A model generated the notes under the pieces. The model did not search any database. It had not been told where the DNA came from and was given only the letters and a program-made list of their open reading frames with translations. The position numbers were made by a program, and so were the translations under genes. A stretch of 64,000 bases of DNA from Lepidonotus clava (taxonomy: Eukaryota > Annelida > Polychaeta > Phyllodocida > Polynoidae), in contig OW387145.1 in the NCBI GenBank assembly GCA_936440205.1, positions 13,949,396-14,013,395 on the forward strand, given 5' to 3'. This document shows, one piece after another, positions 12,095-22,743 of the stretch. How positions within the stretch are numbered: position 1 is the stretch's first letter; each line of letters opens with the position of its first letter.

Positions 12095-15000
12095 GTTTCC
12101 TCCTCATTACAAACAGTGCAATAGGGATGAGTTAGCCTTTTAGGTATGAATTCTAAAGATCTATCAGAAGAGTAGGATATATAATTTAGTTTCCTCCTCA
12201 TTACAAACTGTGCAATAGGGATGAGTTAGCCTTTTAGGTATGAATCTTACAGATTTACCAGAAGAGTCGGATATATATTTAGTTTCCTCCCCATTACAAA
12301 CTGTGCAATAATATAGGGATGAGTTAGCCTTTTAGGAATGAATCCTATCGATCTATCAGGAGAGAGGAATACATGTATATAATTTAGTTCTTCCCCATTA
12401 CAGACTGTGGTAGGGGCCCAGGCAGGACCCTACCCCCAGGGTCCCAATTAGTACAACTGGCTCACGACCCGTCGGTCCAAAACACAGAACCAACAAGATT
12501 AAAATTAGCTCGTTGGTCAGACGAACGAGCCGTTTCAATATCCTATAGAAGGGGGTGGGCGCATGACCTTTCTGACAAGTCGGACATTAGCTTTCACTGA
12601 CAGATTTAGAGGATGGTACCCAGGGGCGAAGTCACATTTTGTCCCAGATCTGATATTGTTTCTATCCCATGCCATCCCTTTTCAAATCCGCACATCATTA
12701 GTTGAAACCCAACAACATAGAGCCTACATGAAAACACATCGTCAAGTAGGAACAGTTTCACTTGTATGAATAATTTTAGTCATGGTCATTGAAGAGGCAA
12801 ACAATAATAGTATTTCCACTGACACCACGCTCATTAATCAAAATTAAAAAACGCGGCAAATTGCCCATTGGTATACCACTCCCAAACTCTCTTTAGAAAG
12901 TTAGTCCGTGTAGTAGAAGGCTCCGCCCATTGTGCCTGGCCACCTTCCCACCAAGAAACAGGCCAATACGCCACTCACAGAAGGCCGAACACAAAAAAGT
13001 ACTTAAACATGAGCGGGAGTAGAATTCTCTTCAGTTACGGAACTAGATTCCTTCATTAAATATGATAGAATACTCTAATGTTAAATTGTTCATGGTAGAA
13101 ATAAAAACAAATGACATCAAATCAAACTGGTTTTACCAGTTTTTGTCATTTTGACATAGAAAAAACGAGACCGAGGAAGAGAACAAATTGGAACATAATA
13201 TTAGGACTAGTTTATATGTAAATTAATTGTCAACTATTGTTCTATACATTTGACAACGCCTTTTCTCTTCAAAAGCTTTTATTAGTATCAATCATCAAGG
13301 TTGCCAGTGGTTCTCAGAATTATCACATTACATCATGTAACAATAATGTAATATAAAACTTTTGCGTAAGGGATTTCTTTTTTACCTCGGCCTTGCAAAG
13401 TGTGCTGTTCGTACATTGGAGATATGGCTATAAGAGACACGTATACAAGGTGACGAGGTATTCTCACCATGTCTCTCCAAATTAGCACTTTGGACCTCCG
13501 CCATGATACCTGCTGTTCACCTTTTTATTCTCGGTTAGTTCTCATGGAACTACATATATACATGTATGTATGGAACCTTGGCAAGCTATTTCGCGAAGTC
13601 TGACAGACAGGTCAATCCCAATTGTACCGGAGAGAACACACTAATGATTTTTGATGTAAATGGTTGAGATATACCATCATGTTTATAGATAGTGAAAACA
13701 ATTAGAGAATAGCTCCATTTTTGAAACCTTGTTTGAAATATGCTAATTCTAGACTGAATGATATATGAAACACGCACAAACATGAACCATGACATACCGA
13801 ACTCATAAAATCATGTGAGTTGTTTACTTTCTATTTCATAAGTATTGTAATAACTCTGAGGAACAAGGTATACCTTGACGACTTTTACTTAAACAAACTC
13901 TTGACAAATACATGCATGCTGGCTACCCAATCACAAACCATAAGCTGTTGTATGATACCAAGTTCATGAAATGAACTATGAATGTATAACTCGTTCATGA
14001 ATACTGATTAAATCAGGGTAATATCAATGTAGGTATTGATATACTAATTGTACTCTATATGGTCGCAGTAGCAAAGGTGTACATGTACGAAGGCCGAGTC
14101 AGCCCCGGGAGGTGTCGCACTGGATGAAATAATGGCACACCATGAATCAATCTCAAAGGATGCCATTGGTGAATGTATAACATGGGAGAAGGAAGTATAC
14201 TCTGCTAAACCTCCTGGCTGCCTGTCCGTCAATATTTCTATGAAAATTACTTTGCAAAGGGCTCGTTCGCCCTAAGCAATTTTTCATCAAGAACATTTCC
14301 AATTTGTTGGATAAGATATTAATGATAATTCATGAGAAAGATTCATATATTTTTACCGCGATGTCAATATATTTTTCGTTACTTTTTCCAATCTATATAA
14401 TGATTTCTTCATTTTTTCCATTATGACTATGAGATTGCGATGAACTAAATTGGGACATTAACTTTATATATATAATGCTGTGCTGACCACGATACAGATT
14501 TTTCTATTGATTTCTAAAATAAGCAATATCGAAATAGAGGTGAAGAATTGAAGAATTATATATCATTAGAACGGTTGTACGATTCTCCTTCGAATGGATT
14601 ATAGGATGTATGGTTTCATGACATATTCTAAGAATTAATAAGCGCCGGCATCCAATTCAGTACGTTCAAAACCGGCTCGAGTGTTGCTTCAGGCTTCAGT
14701 GTTGTGTGTTTTCAGGTATGTGCGGCGCAGTACGAGCTCACGGCCCTGTGTAACGTGACCGTCGACGAGCTGATCACCTTCCAGCTCGCCAACCAGGTGG
14801 AGCTGGCGTCTAATGTCATCTTCAGGTCGGGCACGGTGGCCGGCATCGTGTCCACCTCCAGTCACGTAAGTCTCTGCCCTCTTTGTACCTACACGCCTCT
14901 CTTCTAGTGCACGTCTAGTTTTGTGCACTCGCATTAGCAGTTTTTGTGTTCCGTCTATGTCTTTAACACTGGGTCAATTTTATGTTTTACAGTTTTTAAA

Positions 15001-18000
15001 ATTAATGTTTATGGAAGATTGTATCTTATTTTAATTAATTTTCATTGTATTGTGCCTATAGTGCTCGAATTAATAGATAGATCATGCGTGCGGAAAACTA
15101 GGTTTTGATTAATGACGCCATGGTTCTAGCACTATCGTTTCATTCTTTGCATCTAAAAAGGAAGAGGCTAGTTCCTGTCTAAACCGGATTTCCATTAACA
15201 AATTATATAGTCGCTCACTGCATAGTTTTCTTTCCTCGTTTGTAGGGAAGTGGGGCGGAAATTGCTAAGTCCGTCTCCGACCTGATAGTGCGCATGCGCG
15301 TGGTGGACGCGCATGGCGCCCTGCGCACCTTGGACGTCAGGTCCGACCCCCATCTGATGAACGCCGCCAGGGGCAGTCTGGGACTCTTCGGGGTTATCTA
15401 TGACGTCACCTTCCGCGCGGGGCCCAACACCATGGACATTGCCACGAACGACTGGCTTCCGGTGCAGGACGTCTTTTACGACACTCAGCGCCTGCGGAGT
15501 CTCATCTTCGGGCACGACTCTCTGCAGCTCTTCTGGTTCCCCATGAGCAGCTTCTCCAGTGCGCAGGTGCTGCGCACCATGTTCCGGAAGCGTCTGTTGC
15601 CGGGAGAGTGGGACCACAAGGAGGACGCAGTGATGGTGCGTACTGTCACCCGAATACCACCCGGCACGACGGTCAAGGGCAAGAAAATGGGGCCCAAAAC
15701 CTCCCCTTTGGACAAGTGGGAATACAGACTGATGCGATACGTCATGGAGCGTTTACCAAGTTTCGGACCTTTCATAAGTCGTTATGCAGGCCTCCAATTC
15801 AAAGAGGACTACAATGGAAGTGCAATACAAGAACATGTGCACGCCGTGCATTTCTTAAAGGGTGTTGACGTATTTGGAGTTTGGGAGATGGAATTCGCCA
15901 TCAATTTAGATTCAAACTTCGCGAGGATCACCCAAGCCATCAATGTAAGTGCCACCCAGTGAAATATTTCCAAAATTGTGTTCATGCTTATTCCCTGAAG
16001 AGAGTTGTACAATACAAAATTAACTAAAACAATCTGGTTGATAGAGTGCTCCTAAATTTGTAAAACGCAGCTCCATAATATCATTTTCGTCTTTTCCTAT
16101 AGGAACCGATGTTAAATCCTGTCTTCCCAGCATATAATGTCCAGCCATATTTTGCCCTGAAATACAGCTATCAAACCTGCAAATCTGTCAATTGATAAGA
16201 ATTAAGAAATCATAATGTAGAAAAAAAATATATATAAAACTTAATTCTTGCTTATTGCAGTAACCCCAATGCTAGGAGACACGGATGGCTTATACATCTA
16301 TTTTGTCCAACCCTAGGATATATCCAATGTGGGATGGGCTTACTCCCTGTGTCCAACAAACACTCTCCGCATCATCACAAGGGGGAGATGGGGTTTTCAG
16401 GGGTGAAAACCAGGTGTCCCGGATTGTATTCCCCTCAACATCTTTAACCTCCGCATGTGATATTTCTGAGACTTTTTATGTTCAGCTAGTTTTCCAAATT
16501 GCCTTTGGCTCATATTAGCTCGTATCTAAGTAAGAAAACCCGATAGACCAGTGCAGGTGTATAGTCCTCTCTTTTATCCATTTCTAGGATGTTTTTAATA
16601 GAAATGCGCACCAGTGGCCTATTGCACAAAACACAGTAATGAATATTCTGTGATATCCTAATATCATGCCTATATCGCAGCTCAAGTCGCGCAGGTGTAA
16701 AACCCCCTATGCGATATGAGGCTGTTAGGACGCTAAACCACAAATGGGCGCTATCCCACAAATACAAGCAAATTGTCACTTAACATCCATGTCAGGACGC
16801 TATCATGCAAACATTCACTAAACCACAAAGCACTTTGTCAGTTAGCAGCACCCATATGCTGCTAAGCTACAATCAAATGCTATCCAACAAGATGCTATCC
16901 TACCAATGGATGCTATCCTACACATTTATGCTGAAAAATAGCAAACCAATTTTGAAGATTATTTCGTTGGGGTTTGGAAGAGAGGTGTACTGCAAAGTCC
17001 TCGAGGACATAGGACTAATCTTTTCAAATTTTCAAATATATCATTTATTTAGGAAAATTAAATGACACTTTCATTTTGCAATTTCTATTCTGCATCAAAA
17101 GAAATTTGAATATTGATAAACTATTAACAAAATAAATTCAAGAAGCAAAAATAAGACTTCAGTTGTTCAGCCCCTTGTCACTTCATAGCAGTGAAGGATA
17201 ATAGATATAGATAAACAAATATCGCTTTATTTAGAATGATAAGTCACTCATCTTAATTTATTCTCCCATTTGCAGGACATAAAACCTATTTTTATATACC
17301 TAGTTGTTAGTTGTTGCACACAACCCTTTTTTCACAAATTCTATCAATATTCTTTGAAGATCGTACTAAAAAGACCAAAGTTTCAGAAAAAGGTTAATGT
17401 CTATCACCTCTCATTTAGCGATTACTAGAAATTGTCCCCTGAATCATCCTGCCCCACTGAAAAATGCATATTTTCCATGATTTCTCATCTCACATTTCCC
17501 TGAATAGAAAGCTAAAAACGTTTAGACAAAAATGTACTATATATTTTATTGGACATTTTATTAAAATAAAGATAAGGAACTTAACATTTTGGGGCATAAT
17601 ACAAAAAATAATTTTTGGAAAGATGCTATCCTTAAAATATTTTTGGTTTAGCATCTGTTTGTAGCTTAGCATCCTGTGGCGATGCTATCCTGCAAAACGT
17701 CACTAAACCACAAACATTTGTTGGATAGCATCTGTTTGTAGGATAGCGTCCTAACAGGGCCAATATGACGATGTCTCGGTGAAGTCGCCCATATTAGAGA
17801 TAAAATTCATGCTTATACATACTATGTGAAATACTCAATATAGCTAAATTCAAACAACCATATCGTCCCTGTGTGAGAATTGTCTGTTTCATCCTTATGT
17901 CATACTGATATCGCAGCTCAAGTTGCATAGGTGTAAAACCCCCTCATCCACTTCACCTCCCTGTGCTCCCTCCGTAACGATTGTAATCGCTGGTAAACAG

Positions 18001-18425
18001 TTGTCCAAAACACTTTTACAATATATAGCTATCGACTTTTGGATAATAATATAACTGTTTAAAGAATTTAAATTGATCCAGTAGAAGAGAAGTCATTCCT
18101 ATTGCAAAACAGCACGTTGCTATTAAGTCATCGTTGTTGCACACTTGTGCTTAAAGTTAATCCAGTCGATGTTACTAATGGTCATTGTGCAAATTAAAGA
18201 GCCACAGGTTCAGAGTGGCACTTAATTTATGTTAATCATTTCTAAATCTCAAATCCCTTTTCCCTGTGTCCAGGACCTGGGCGAGGAGCTGCAGGAGGCG
18301 GGGCTGCAGGGCCACTTCCCGGTGAACGGGCTGGTGGAGATGAGAGTGACGCACGCCTCCGACCTGTACCTGGCGCCCGGCCACGTCAGCCACCCCGCCA
18401 ACGGGGGCTCAGGTATATATATATA

Positions 18426-18457
<32 letters not shown>

Positions 18458-18749
18458 AATTAAATTGCGTAGCGATACCTAATCAATTTATTTATTTCGG
18501 AGAGGCATGACGTCATCGCCCCCGTATCCATCGCTACGGCAAATGTTGTATCGTCGCTATATAAATCGCCAGGCCAAAGCCGTTGGTCATTCGCGTTCCA
18601 TCCACCACACAGACCACATCGCAGCAGAATTTTAAACTTTAGATTTGATGTATGCAGGAAGGATTAAAATAAATGTTATTTATTAAATGTCCAAATCAAT
18701 TTACCTTGTTGTTATCCTGTAATTAGTCTCTAGTCATTCTAGCCGCGAA

Positions 18750-18795
<46 letters not shown>

Positions 18796-21502
18796 TTCTC
18801 CGATATAGTATTGGAGTGGCAAAACCACAGATTTCCGTATCAAAGGCCTTGTGGGAAAAGAGAGGAAGGGATCGGAATATACAGTAACAGTCAACTTTAC
18901 AAATTGTCTGATTTGAATCAATCAGTTCACTGTAAAGGTATATGTTGTTGCCAGCAAAGTGTACTGCACTTACTGGTCATTTGCAGTAAAAACCTTAAAT
19001 CTATGTTGAATTCGCAGTAAATTCTTAGCCAAATATCAAATAATTATGCAGTTATTTTCCTACATTGTTATAATATATTTACTCTGATTTAAGGTTATAC
19101 CGTTCACCTGGAGTTTGTGAGCTTCGCCCAGACCCCTTACTTCAACACGTTCGCCTCGCGCATGGCCCACCGCTGGATGGCGGCCTTCGGGTGCCGCCTT
19201 CACTGGGGCAAACAGTGGTCCTTCATCCCGGGGGTGGAGGCCTACCTCCAGCAGGTCAGTTACAGCCGTCCCCATCGGCCCCTACCTTGTTGTTGCCGAT
19301 TTTATACCGGAAAAGCATACCTTTGCAGATGTTAATCGGTTTTCTTTCAATTATTTTCTCTTCTTTAATATTTTAGTATAAATGTAGTTATCAGAGTCTC
19401 ACACCGCAATTGTATTTGCCCAGCTGGCTATGTCGCCTATGGCCCCCAGGTTGAGCTTAATGTTACCTTATGGCTGACTGTAAAACATTTGGCAACTTAA
19501 AGGCCCATTTACTCCTCACGATTTTGAGCTAACGGTTTTGAGAACCATATATAAATGATATGCATTATAAGTCTAGTTTTCGACCAACGATTCTTTTGTT
19601 TCCTTGTTGTTTTATACATTTTCTATTTACTATGCTATGTCAAATACCAAGATATCATCTAGTGTAAGTCCTAAGCCCTTCTTATACCGCACTCGGGAGT
19701 CCTGGTCTGCGCATGCGCACACCTTTGGCGCCACTTGTTTTCGGGGGTCAAGCGCGACTTTCAGCCTATCAGGACCATCCCTTTTCCAACATGGCGGCGC
19801 CCACTGGACCTCTGTTCAGGTCATATTACACTACGCGTTTAGCTAACGCGAAATATATTATACTACGCGTTTTGGGACGCGTTGGGTAATTAATTCACCT
19901 TTTTGTATATATTACACTTCACGTTGGGCAATAGGATTTGCGTTTGCTAATCGCGTCGGCAAAAACGCGTATGAAACGGCCCAAACGCAAACTGACCAAC
20001 GCGTAGTATAATATGGGCTAAAATGTCGATTTACATTTATAAAAACACGTTTTAAATATTGAACATAAAGTGTATAATTATATAAACAAAGGGTCCAGCC
20101 CCTACCCCAAACATCCTTTCCTATATTCCTTATTTCCTAATACAAAGGGTTCAGCCCCTACCCCAACCATCCTTCCCTATTTTCCGTATTTCCTATTATT
20201 TATTTGATACGTTTACTCCATAAACAATGATGAAATGCCCCTAGGTTCTGCCCCTACCCTCGGGACATGCATTCTTGCTGACTGGTGAGGACACCTTACG
20301 TATTGAGAATCAGTCATATATATAAAGTTGTAACCCGTTTCAAGCTTTAGGCCCATAATCTAGTAAACCGGGCCCGATACTCAAATTGGATTATCTTATG
20401 CTTGCGGCTGTGCGCGCACAAGGCCCTGTTCGCTGGTTACTTGTAATTTACGTACGTATCTAGTATCTAGTGCACAAAGACAAGCGGCGTGCATAAAAAC
20501 GCCCTTCTTTCTCAGTGTACCTAAAGAGGTCGCCATGCGTCACGGTCCGTAGCCGTGGGAAGATAGCCACTAACGATTGGACCGACGATAACACCGACCT
20601 GACCGAAAGTTATGATGTACATGTCTACATTTGAGTGCTTGCCAAGGTCGTTAAAAGGACTGTGTGTGCACTATCTTCACGAGTATGCACAGTAAACCCT
20701 GCCAAGACACCATGACCCCAACTTATTAAAGCCTTGGCCCATATATCATGTTACAATCTTATTTGTTCATGCCTGTACCGCTTTAAAGGTGACGACGCAA
20801 CTTATGGCGACTATCATCAGATCATCACAAACGTTTTACTGTTAAACGAACAAGTCTTCCTGACGGTGGGGTACAGGAAACAGAGACGGATCCTGACTTT
20901 AAAAAAACAATAGATAAATGAATAAAAAGTGTGTGTGTGTGTGGGGGGGGGGGGGTTCTCATATATAAGTTTGAGGCTCCCTCTTTAGAGGCTGAAAATA
21001 TACATTTAAAAAAATCTAAATTTTGGCAAAACTAAGTGAAGGCGCGCGCCTCAGGCACCCCCCTCTAAATCCGTCCCTGGGAAAAGACCTATTCCCTTGA
21101 CTTGTCTATCTATTCAGTGTGTCTAAAGAATCGACCTTTGCCTCTGCAATAATAACTTAAGTAACGATAAGAAGTTTGACTTTTATAATTACATACAGCG
21201 TTTTCCCCCACTTTCAGACGTTGAGCAGGGAGTTCACGCTGTTTCGAAAGGCCCTCGAGCAGTCAAATGTGGACCCCAACAGAATCTTCTTCAACTCGAC
21301 TTTGGAAAGTCTCATCTACGGTGGCCCGACGTATGGAGGCCAAATTAGTGCAGTGAACCCACCACCAGTCCAAGCCCGCCCAGCTCTAGTCGATGTGGTG
21401 CATTCCCCAAGGTTTATTCAGTGGATACACGGCGCGAACCCTGTACCATGTACGAGTAATGACCGGCCAGCTCACCAGTTGAGGGTGGTCAGTGTCCAAT
21501 GA
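9751..21502 (+). CDS. FAD-linked sugar-lactone oxidase, GULO/ALO-like (7 exons)
   Basis: Exons: 9751-9882, 11176-11352, 14716-14865, 15246-15944, 18274-18412, 19094-19254, 21218-21502, giving about 580 residues. Introns 1-4 and 6 are phase 0 and intron 5 is phase 1; all are GT/AG. Family facts: GULO/ALO enzymes oxidise aldonolactones (the last step to ascorbate in animals) using a PCMH-type FAD domain followed by an ALO domain. Seen here: TLEEVQ and RPIGGAFSWSP (residues about 65-76) form the start of the FAD domain, STSSHGSG about 150-156 and MRVVDAHG complete it, LFWFP lies in the ALO domain, and HWGK (about 469-472) is the hallmark near the C terminus. The C-terminal part ends NSTLESLIYGG plus about 60 extra residues. 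The position normally held by the FAD-linking histidine (GGHS) is Phe, so the flavin is probably bound non-covalently. The real substrate is unknown. The ATG has a strong context (A at -3, G at +4); upstream coding exons are not excluded. Confidence 0.85.
11176..11352 (+). CDS. Oxidase exon 2 (FAD-domain N-terminal lobe)
   Basis: Residues 45-103. Two acceptors six bases apart (exon start 11176 or 11182) both keep the frame; I prefer 11176 because it restores the family's P-x-T-x-EEV. The exon carries RPIGGAFSWSP, the flavin-loop motif with Phe in place of the usual His. The donor is GTCAGG. Confidence 0.85.
12027..12093. repeat. TA microsatellite
   Basis: A run of TA dinucleotides with small interruptions, directly adjoining the first unit of the 94-bp minisatellite. 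Confidence 0.9.
12094..12410. repeat. 94-bp minisatellite, about 3.2 units
   Basis: AGTTTCCTCCTCATTACAAA starts units at 12094, 12188 and about 12281, and a broken unit at about 12386. Each full unit also contains GGGATGAGTTAGCCTTTTAG. The third unit is longer through an internal insertion. Confidence 0.9.
14716..14865 (+). CDS. Oxidase exon 3 (FAD domain)
   Basis: Residues 104-153, phase 0 on both sides (TTTTCAG acceptor, GTAAGT donor). It contains NVTVDELITFQL and GTVAGIVSTSSH, aligning with the AGI-LADLHPQL and TVAGVIGSGTH segments of GULO. High GC against an AT-rich background. Confidence 0.9.
15246..15944 (+). CDS. Oxidase exon 4 (rest of FAD domain and most of ALO domain)
   Basis: Residues 154-386, the largest exon, 233 codons with phase 0 borders. 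It opens with GSGAEIAKSVSDLI, continues with MRVVDAHG and GSLGLFGVIYDVTF, which close the FAD domain, then LFWFPMSS of the ALO domain. GC content falls in its last 200 bases. Confidence 0.93.
16650..16710. mobile_element. Terminal fragment of a TATTACAC-type MITE
   Basis: ATATCGCAGCTCAAGTCGCG followed by CAGGTGTAAAACCCCCT matches the right end of the neighbouring MITE that finishes at 17944. It is a separate broken copy. Confidence 0.55.
16711..17944. mobile_element. TATTACAC-type MITE, split by an insertion
   Basis: The left end (CTATGCGATATGAG, 16711-16720) and the remainder (17758-17944, starting CCAATATGACGATG) fit together by comparison with the whole copy at 41474-41688. The 16722-17757 element lies between them. 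The right end reads ATATCGCAGCTCAAGTTGCA then GGTGTAAAACCCCCT. Confidence 0.55.
16722..17757. mobile_element. 1.04-kb inverted-repeat DNA element with GATGCTATCC words
   Basis: The left terminus CTGTTAGGACGCTA is matched in reverse at the right terminus (TAGCGTCCTAACAG). Both subterminal zones are packed with the words GATGCTATCC, ACTAAACCACAAA and TAGCATC in both orientations, the arrangement expected of subterminal transposase-binding sites. No transposase frame is present, so it is non-autonomous. It interrupts an older MITE. Confidence 0.75.
18274..18412 (+). CDS. Oxidase exon 5
   Basis: Residues 387-432 and the first base of a split Gly codon (phase 1). It contains GLVEMRVTHASDLYLAPGH, aligning with the VEVRFT-gDDILLSP stretch of GULO. 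The donor GTATAT runs straight into a TA/TG microsatellite. Confidence 0.9.
18413..18460. repeat. TA then TG microsatellite at a splice donor
   Basis: A TA run and then a TG run start within the donor of oxidase exon 5, so the intron's first bases are themselves microsatellite. Confidence 0.9.
18480..18720 (+). promoter_or_regulatory. Promoter-like block: CRE, TATA and poly(A)-like signals
   Basis: TGACGTCA near 18509, CTATATAAATCG near 18558 and an AATAAA near 18669 lie in that order over about 160 bp inside oxidase intron 5. This could be a solitary LTR fossil or a decayed promoter. I see no second copy in the window and no coding remnant. Confidence 0.25.
18749..18793. repeat. TA microsatellite
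   Basis: An uninterrupted TA run of about 45 bp in oxidase intron 5. Confidence 0.92.
19094..19254 (+). CDS. Oxidase exon 6 (HWGK motif)
   Basis: Residues 433-486. It completes the split Gly and contains TPYFNTFASRMAHRW and GCRLHWGKQW; HWGK is the family's conserved ALO-domain signature (HWAK in mammalian GULO). The donor is GTCAGT in phase 0. Confidence 0.93.
19700..19805 (+). promoter_or_regulatory. Candidate internal promoter (NRF1 and YY1 motifs)
   Basis: TGCGCATGCGCA at 19708-19719 is a perfect NRF1 palindrome, and CCAACATGGCGGCGCC near 19787 matches the YY1 motif found at transcription starts; between them AGCCTATCAGG resembles a weak CCAAT box. The block is GC-rich within an AT-rich intron. 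Function is inferred from motif content only. Confidence 0.35.
19818..20027. mobile_element. MITE with TATTACACTACGCGT ends
   Basis: The left end CATATTACACTACGCGTT is mirrored at the right (GCGTAGTATAATATG). The word ACGCGT recurs inside. A related sequence lies near 62200-62330. Confidence 0.7.
20881..21079. mobile_element. Short hAT-like element
   Basis: The left end CAGAGACGGATCCTGAC and the right end AAATCCGTCCCTGG form an imperfect inverted repeat. A GT/G run and a C run lie inside. Same family as 26930-27113 and 30163-30338. Confidence 0.6.
21218..21502 (+). CDS. Oxidase exon 7 (C terminus)
   Basis: Residues 487-580. REFTLFRKALEQSNVDPNRI then FFNSTLESLIYGG matches the end of GULO ([23 protein letters not shown]), then about 60 residues rich in Pro with no counterpart in GULO, ending at TGA 21500-21502. 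The extra tail may be real or may mean that a further splice is missed. No close AATAAA; the nearest is about 520 bp downstream (22022). Confidence 0.85.
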   Translation, partial: TLSREFTLFRKALEQSNVDPNRIFFNSTLESLIYGGPTYGGQISAVNPPPVQARPALVDVVHSPRFIQWIHGANPVPCTSNDRPAHQLRVVSVQ

Positions 21503-22079
21503 GAACGGTATGGGGTGTATAAAACGACAAACAAAATTCACAATTACTAAATATCACTTTTGTGGGTTTATTCGAAACTCACTCTTTTTACGTTAAGAAG
21601 GGCGCGCGGGGAGGTGGGGGCCAGGAATTTGGAAAATACATGTCGAGTATGTGTCAAAAGATTTCATTTATGATGAGCAAACTTGTAAAACTAATACCAC
21701 GTCAAGAAAGTTCATAATCTCACAATGATCATATCCTGCAGTGTTGCTTGACAAAAGCCTATCCTACGCAATGCCATATCTATTTTTATTATGAAATATT
21801 TAAGAAACCAATTTATGATAAAAGCAGGTTTTGGGCGCGACGATCCATATAAAATCAACTTTTGTTTCAAAGTGCCATTGCCTGTCATTATTAAGATCTA
21901 GCCATATTTTCCACCTAGTATCAGTAATACACCAAGGTAATTTTATCATTAAATTCTTTATCATTACTTGTTGTTATTTGGTTTATGTGACACATGCTAC
22001 CTTAGTGTATTAGGGCTGACAAATAAATAAATAGTAAAGACGGTACTCCTGACAAACATCTACGAGAAATGAGATCCAC

Positions 22080-22711
22080 CAGATCCCGACAAGAACTTAA
22101 ATTAAAATTCTCGATCCCGTCTTTTAAATGTTACCTGGGCGTCTATTAAGCACGATAAAACAAATTGGAAAACAACGCCAACTACTTTCTATAATGTTCA
22201 AGAATAAGGACCGAGCTGAATGGCATGTAACTCGTGAACGAGTAACCAGAAATTCAGTTAAAATAACCTTTTATACTGAGTTACCAACTATCAATCGATA
22301 TCAATCAAGTCCATATTATATTGGTGTTAAAGCCTGGAATGCGCTGCCTGACCATGCCCAATTAGCTGCTGACATGCAAAGTTTCAAAAGATCCATCCGA
22401 GTGTTAGCCCTATGATCCGTATTCACTCGTATCTGTTTTTTGTTTCTCTTATTATTGATAACATCACTTGGAGTCAAATTGGCCGAATCTTAACTTAGAC
22501 GGCATATTGTATTATATATTTGAGTACTTATGTTACAAGTTATAGTTGCACTTTATATTTGGGCTGAATCTTAATTTAGACAGCCCAATCTTTCTTTCAT
22601 CTCCTTATTTAATGACCGATTCTTAACTTAGACGGTCAAAATTAGTTTATCTTATATTCCGACATCACATGTACCTACACGGAAGATCATTTGTTAAATG
22701 AGTGTGGTTTA

Positions 22712-22743
<32 letters not shown>
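22080..22743 (+). mobile_element. LINE 3' end, 5'-truncated, with poly(A) tail
   Basis: An open frame ending at 22415 gives about 95 residues of reverse-transcriptase C terminus, with SPYYIGVKAWNALPDH and a basic FKRSIRVL end, typical of CR1/L2/Jockey-like LINEs. A 3' UTR of about 300 bp follows and ends in a run of about 27 A at 22717-22743. The UTR carries three related stem-loops. Everything upstream of the RT thumb is absent, so it is a truncated insertion. The intact A run suggests that it is fairly young. Confidence 0.85.
22482..22638 (+). other. Three covarying stem-loops in the LINE 3' UTR
   Basis: Stem-loops at 22482-22503 (GCCG/CGGC), 22561-22586 (GGGCTG/CAGCCC, extendable by two TA pairs) and 22613-22638 (TGACCG/CGGTCA) share an almost invariant 14-nt loop, AATCTTAACTTAGA, with one change in each of the last two. 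The stems differ in sequence but keep pairing, which points to selection on RNA structure in the source element. Confidence 0.75.

Larger units (their letters stand above)
11353..14715. other. Oxidase intron 2: repeats and AT-rich DNA
   Basis: It holds a TA microsatellite, a 94-bp minisatellite (12094-12410) and AT-rich sequence. A stretch with repeated TCCGTGAT words follows directly after the donor (11370-11660) and looks like an old repeat. No further exon is evident. Confidence 0.5.
15945..18273. other. Oxidase intron 4: nested DNA elements
   Basis: Apart from a G-rich patch near 16380-16430, the intron is dominated by a 1.04-kb inverted-repeat element (16722-17757) lodged in a TATTACAC-type MITE. 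No exon is evident between 15944 and 18274. Confidence 0.6.
19255..21217. other. Oxidase intron 6: promoter-like motifs and two elements
   Basis: Contains a GC-rich block with NRF1- and YY1-like motifs (19700-19805), an ACGCGT-type MITE (19818-20027), a short CCCAACCATCC-type repeat at 20088-20190 and a hAT-like element (20881-21079). Confidence 0.5.

Noticed and set aside
15195-15617. Long minus-strand frame opposite oxidase exon 4
   Set aside because: Shadow of the real exon in GC-rich sequence; the plus strand has the family motifs and the splice sites.
18480-18720. Firm call of a solitary LTR
   Set aside because: TATA and poly(A) motifs are suggestive, but no second copy or target duplication was seen, so only a low-confidence regulatory entry is given.
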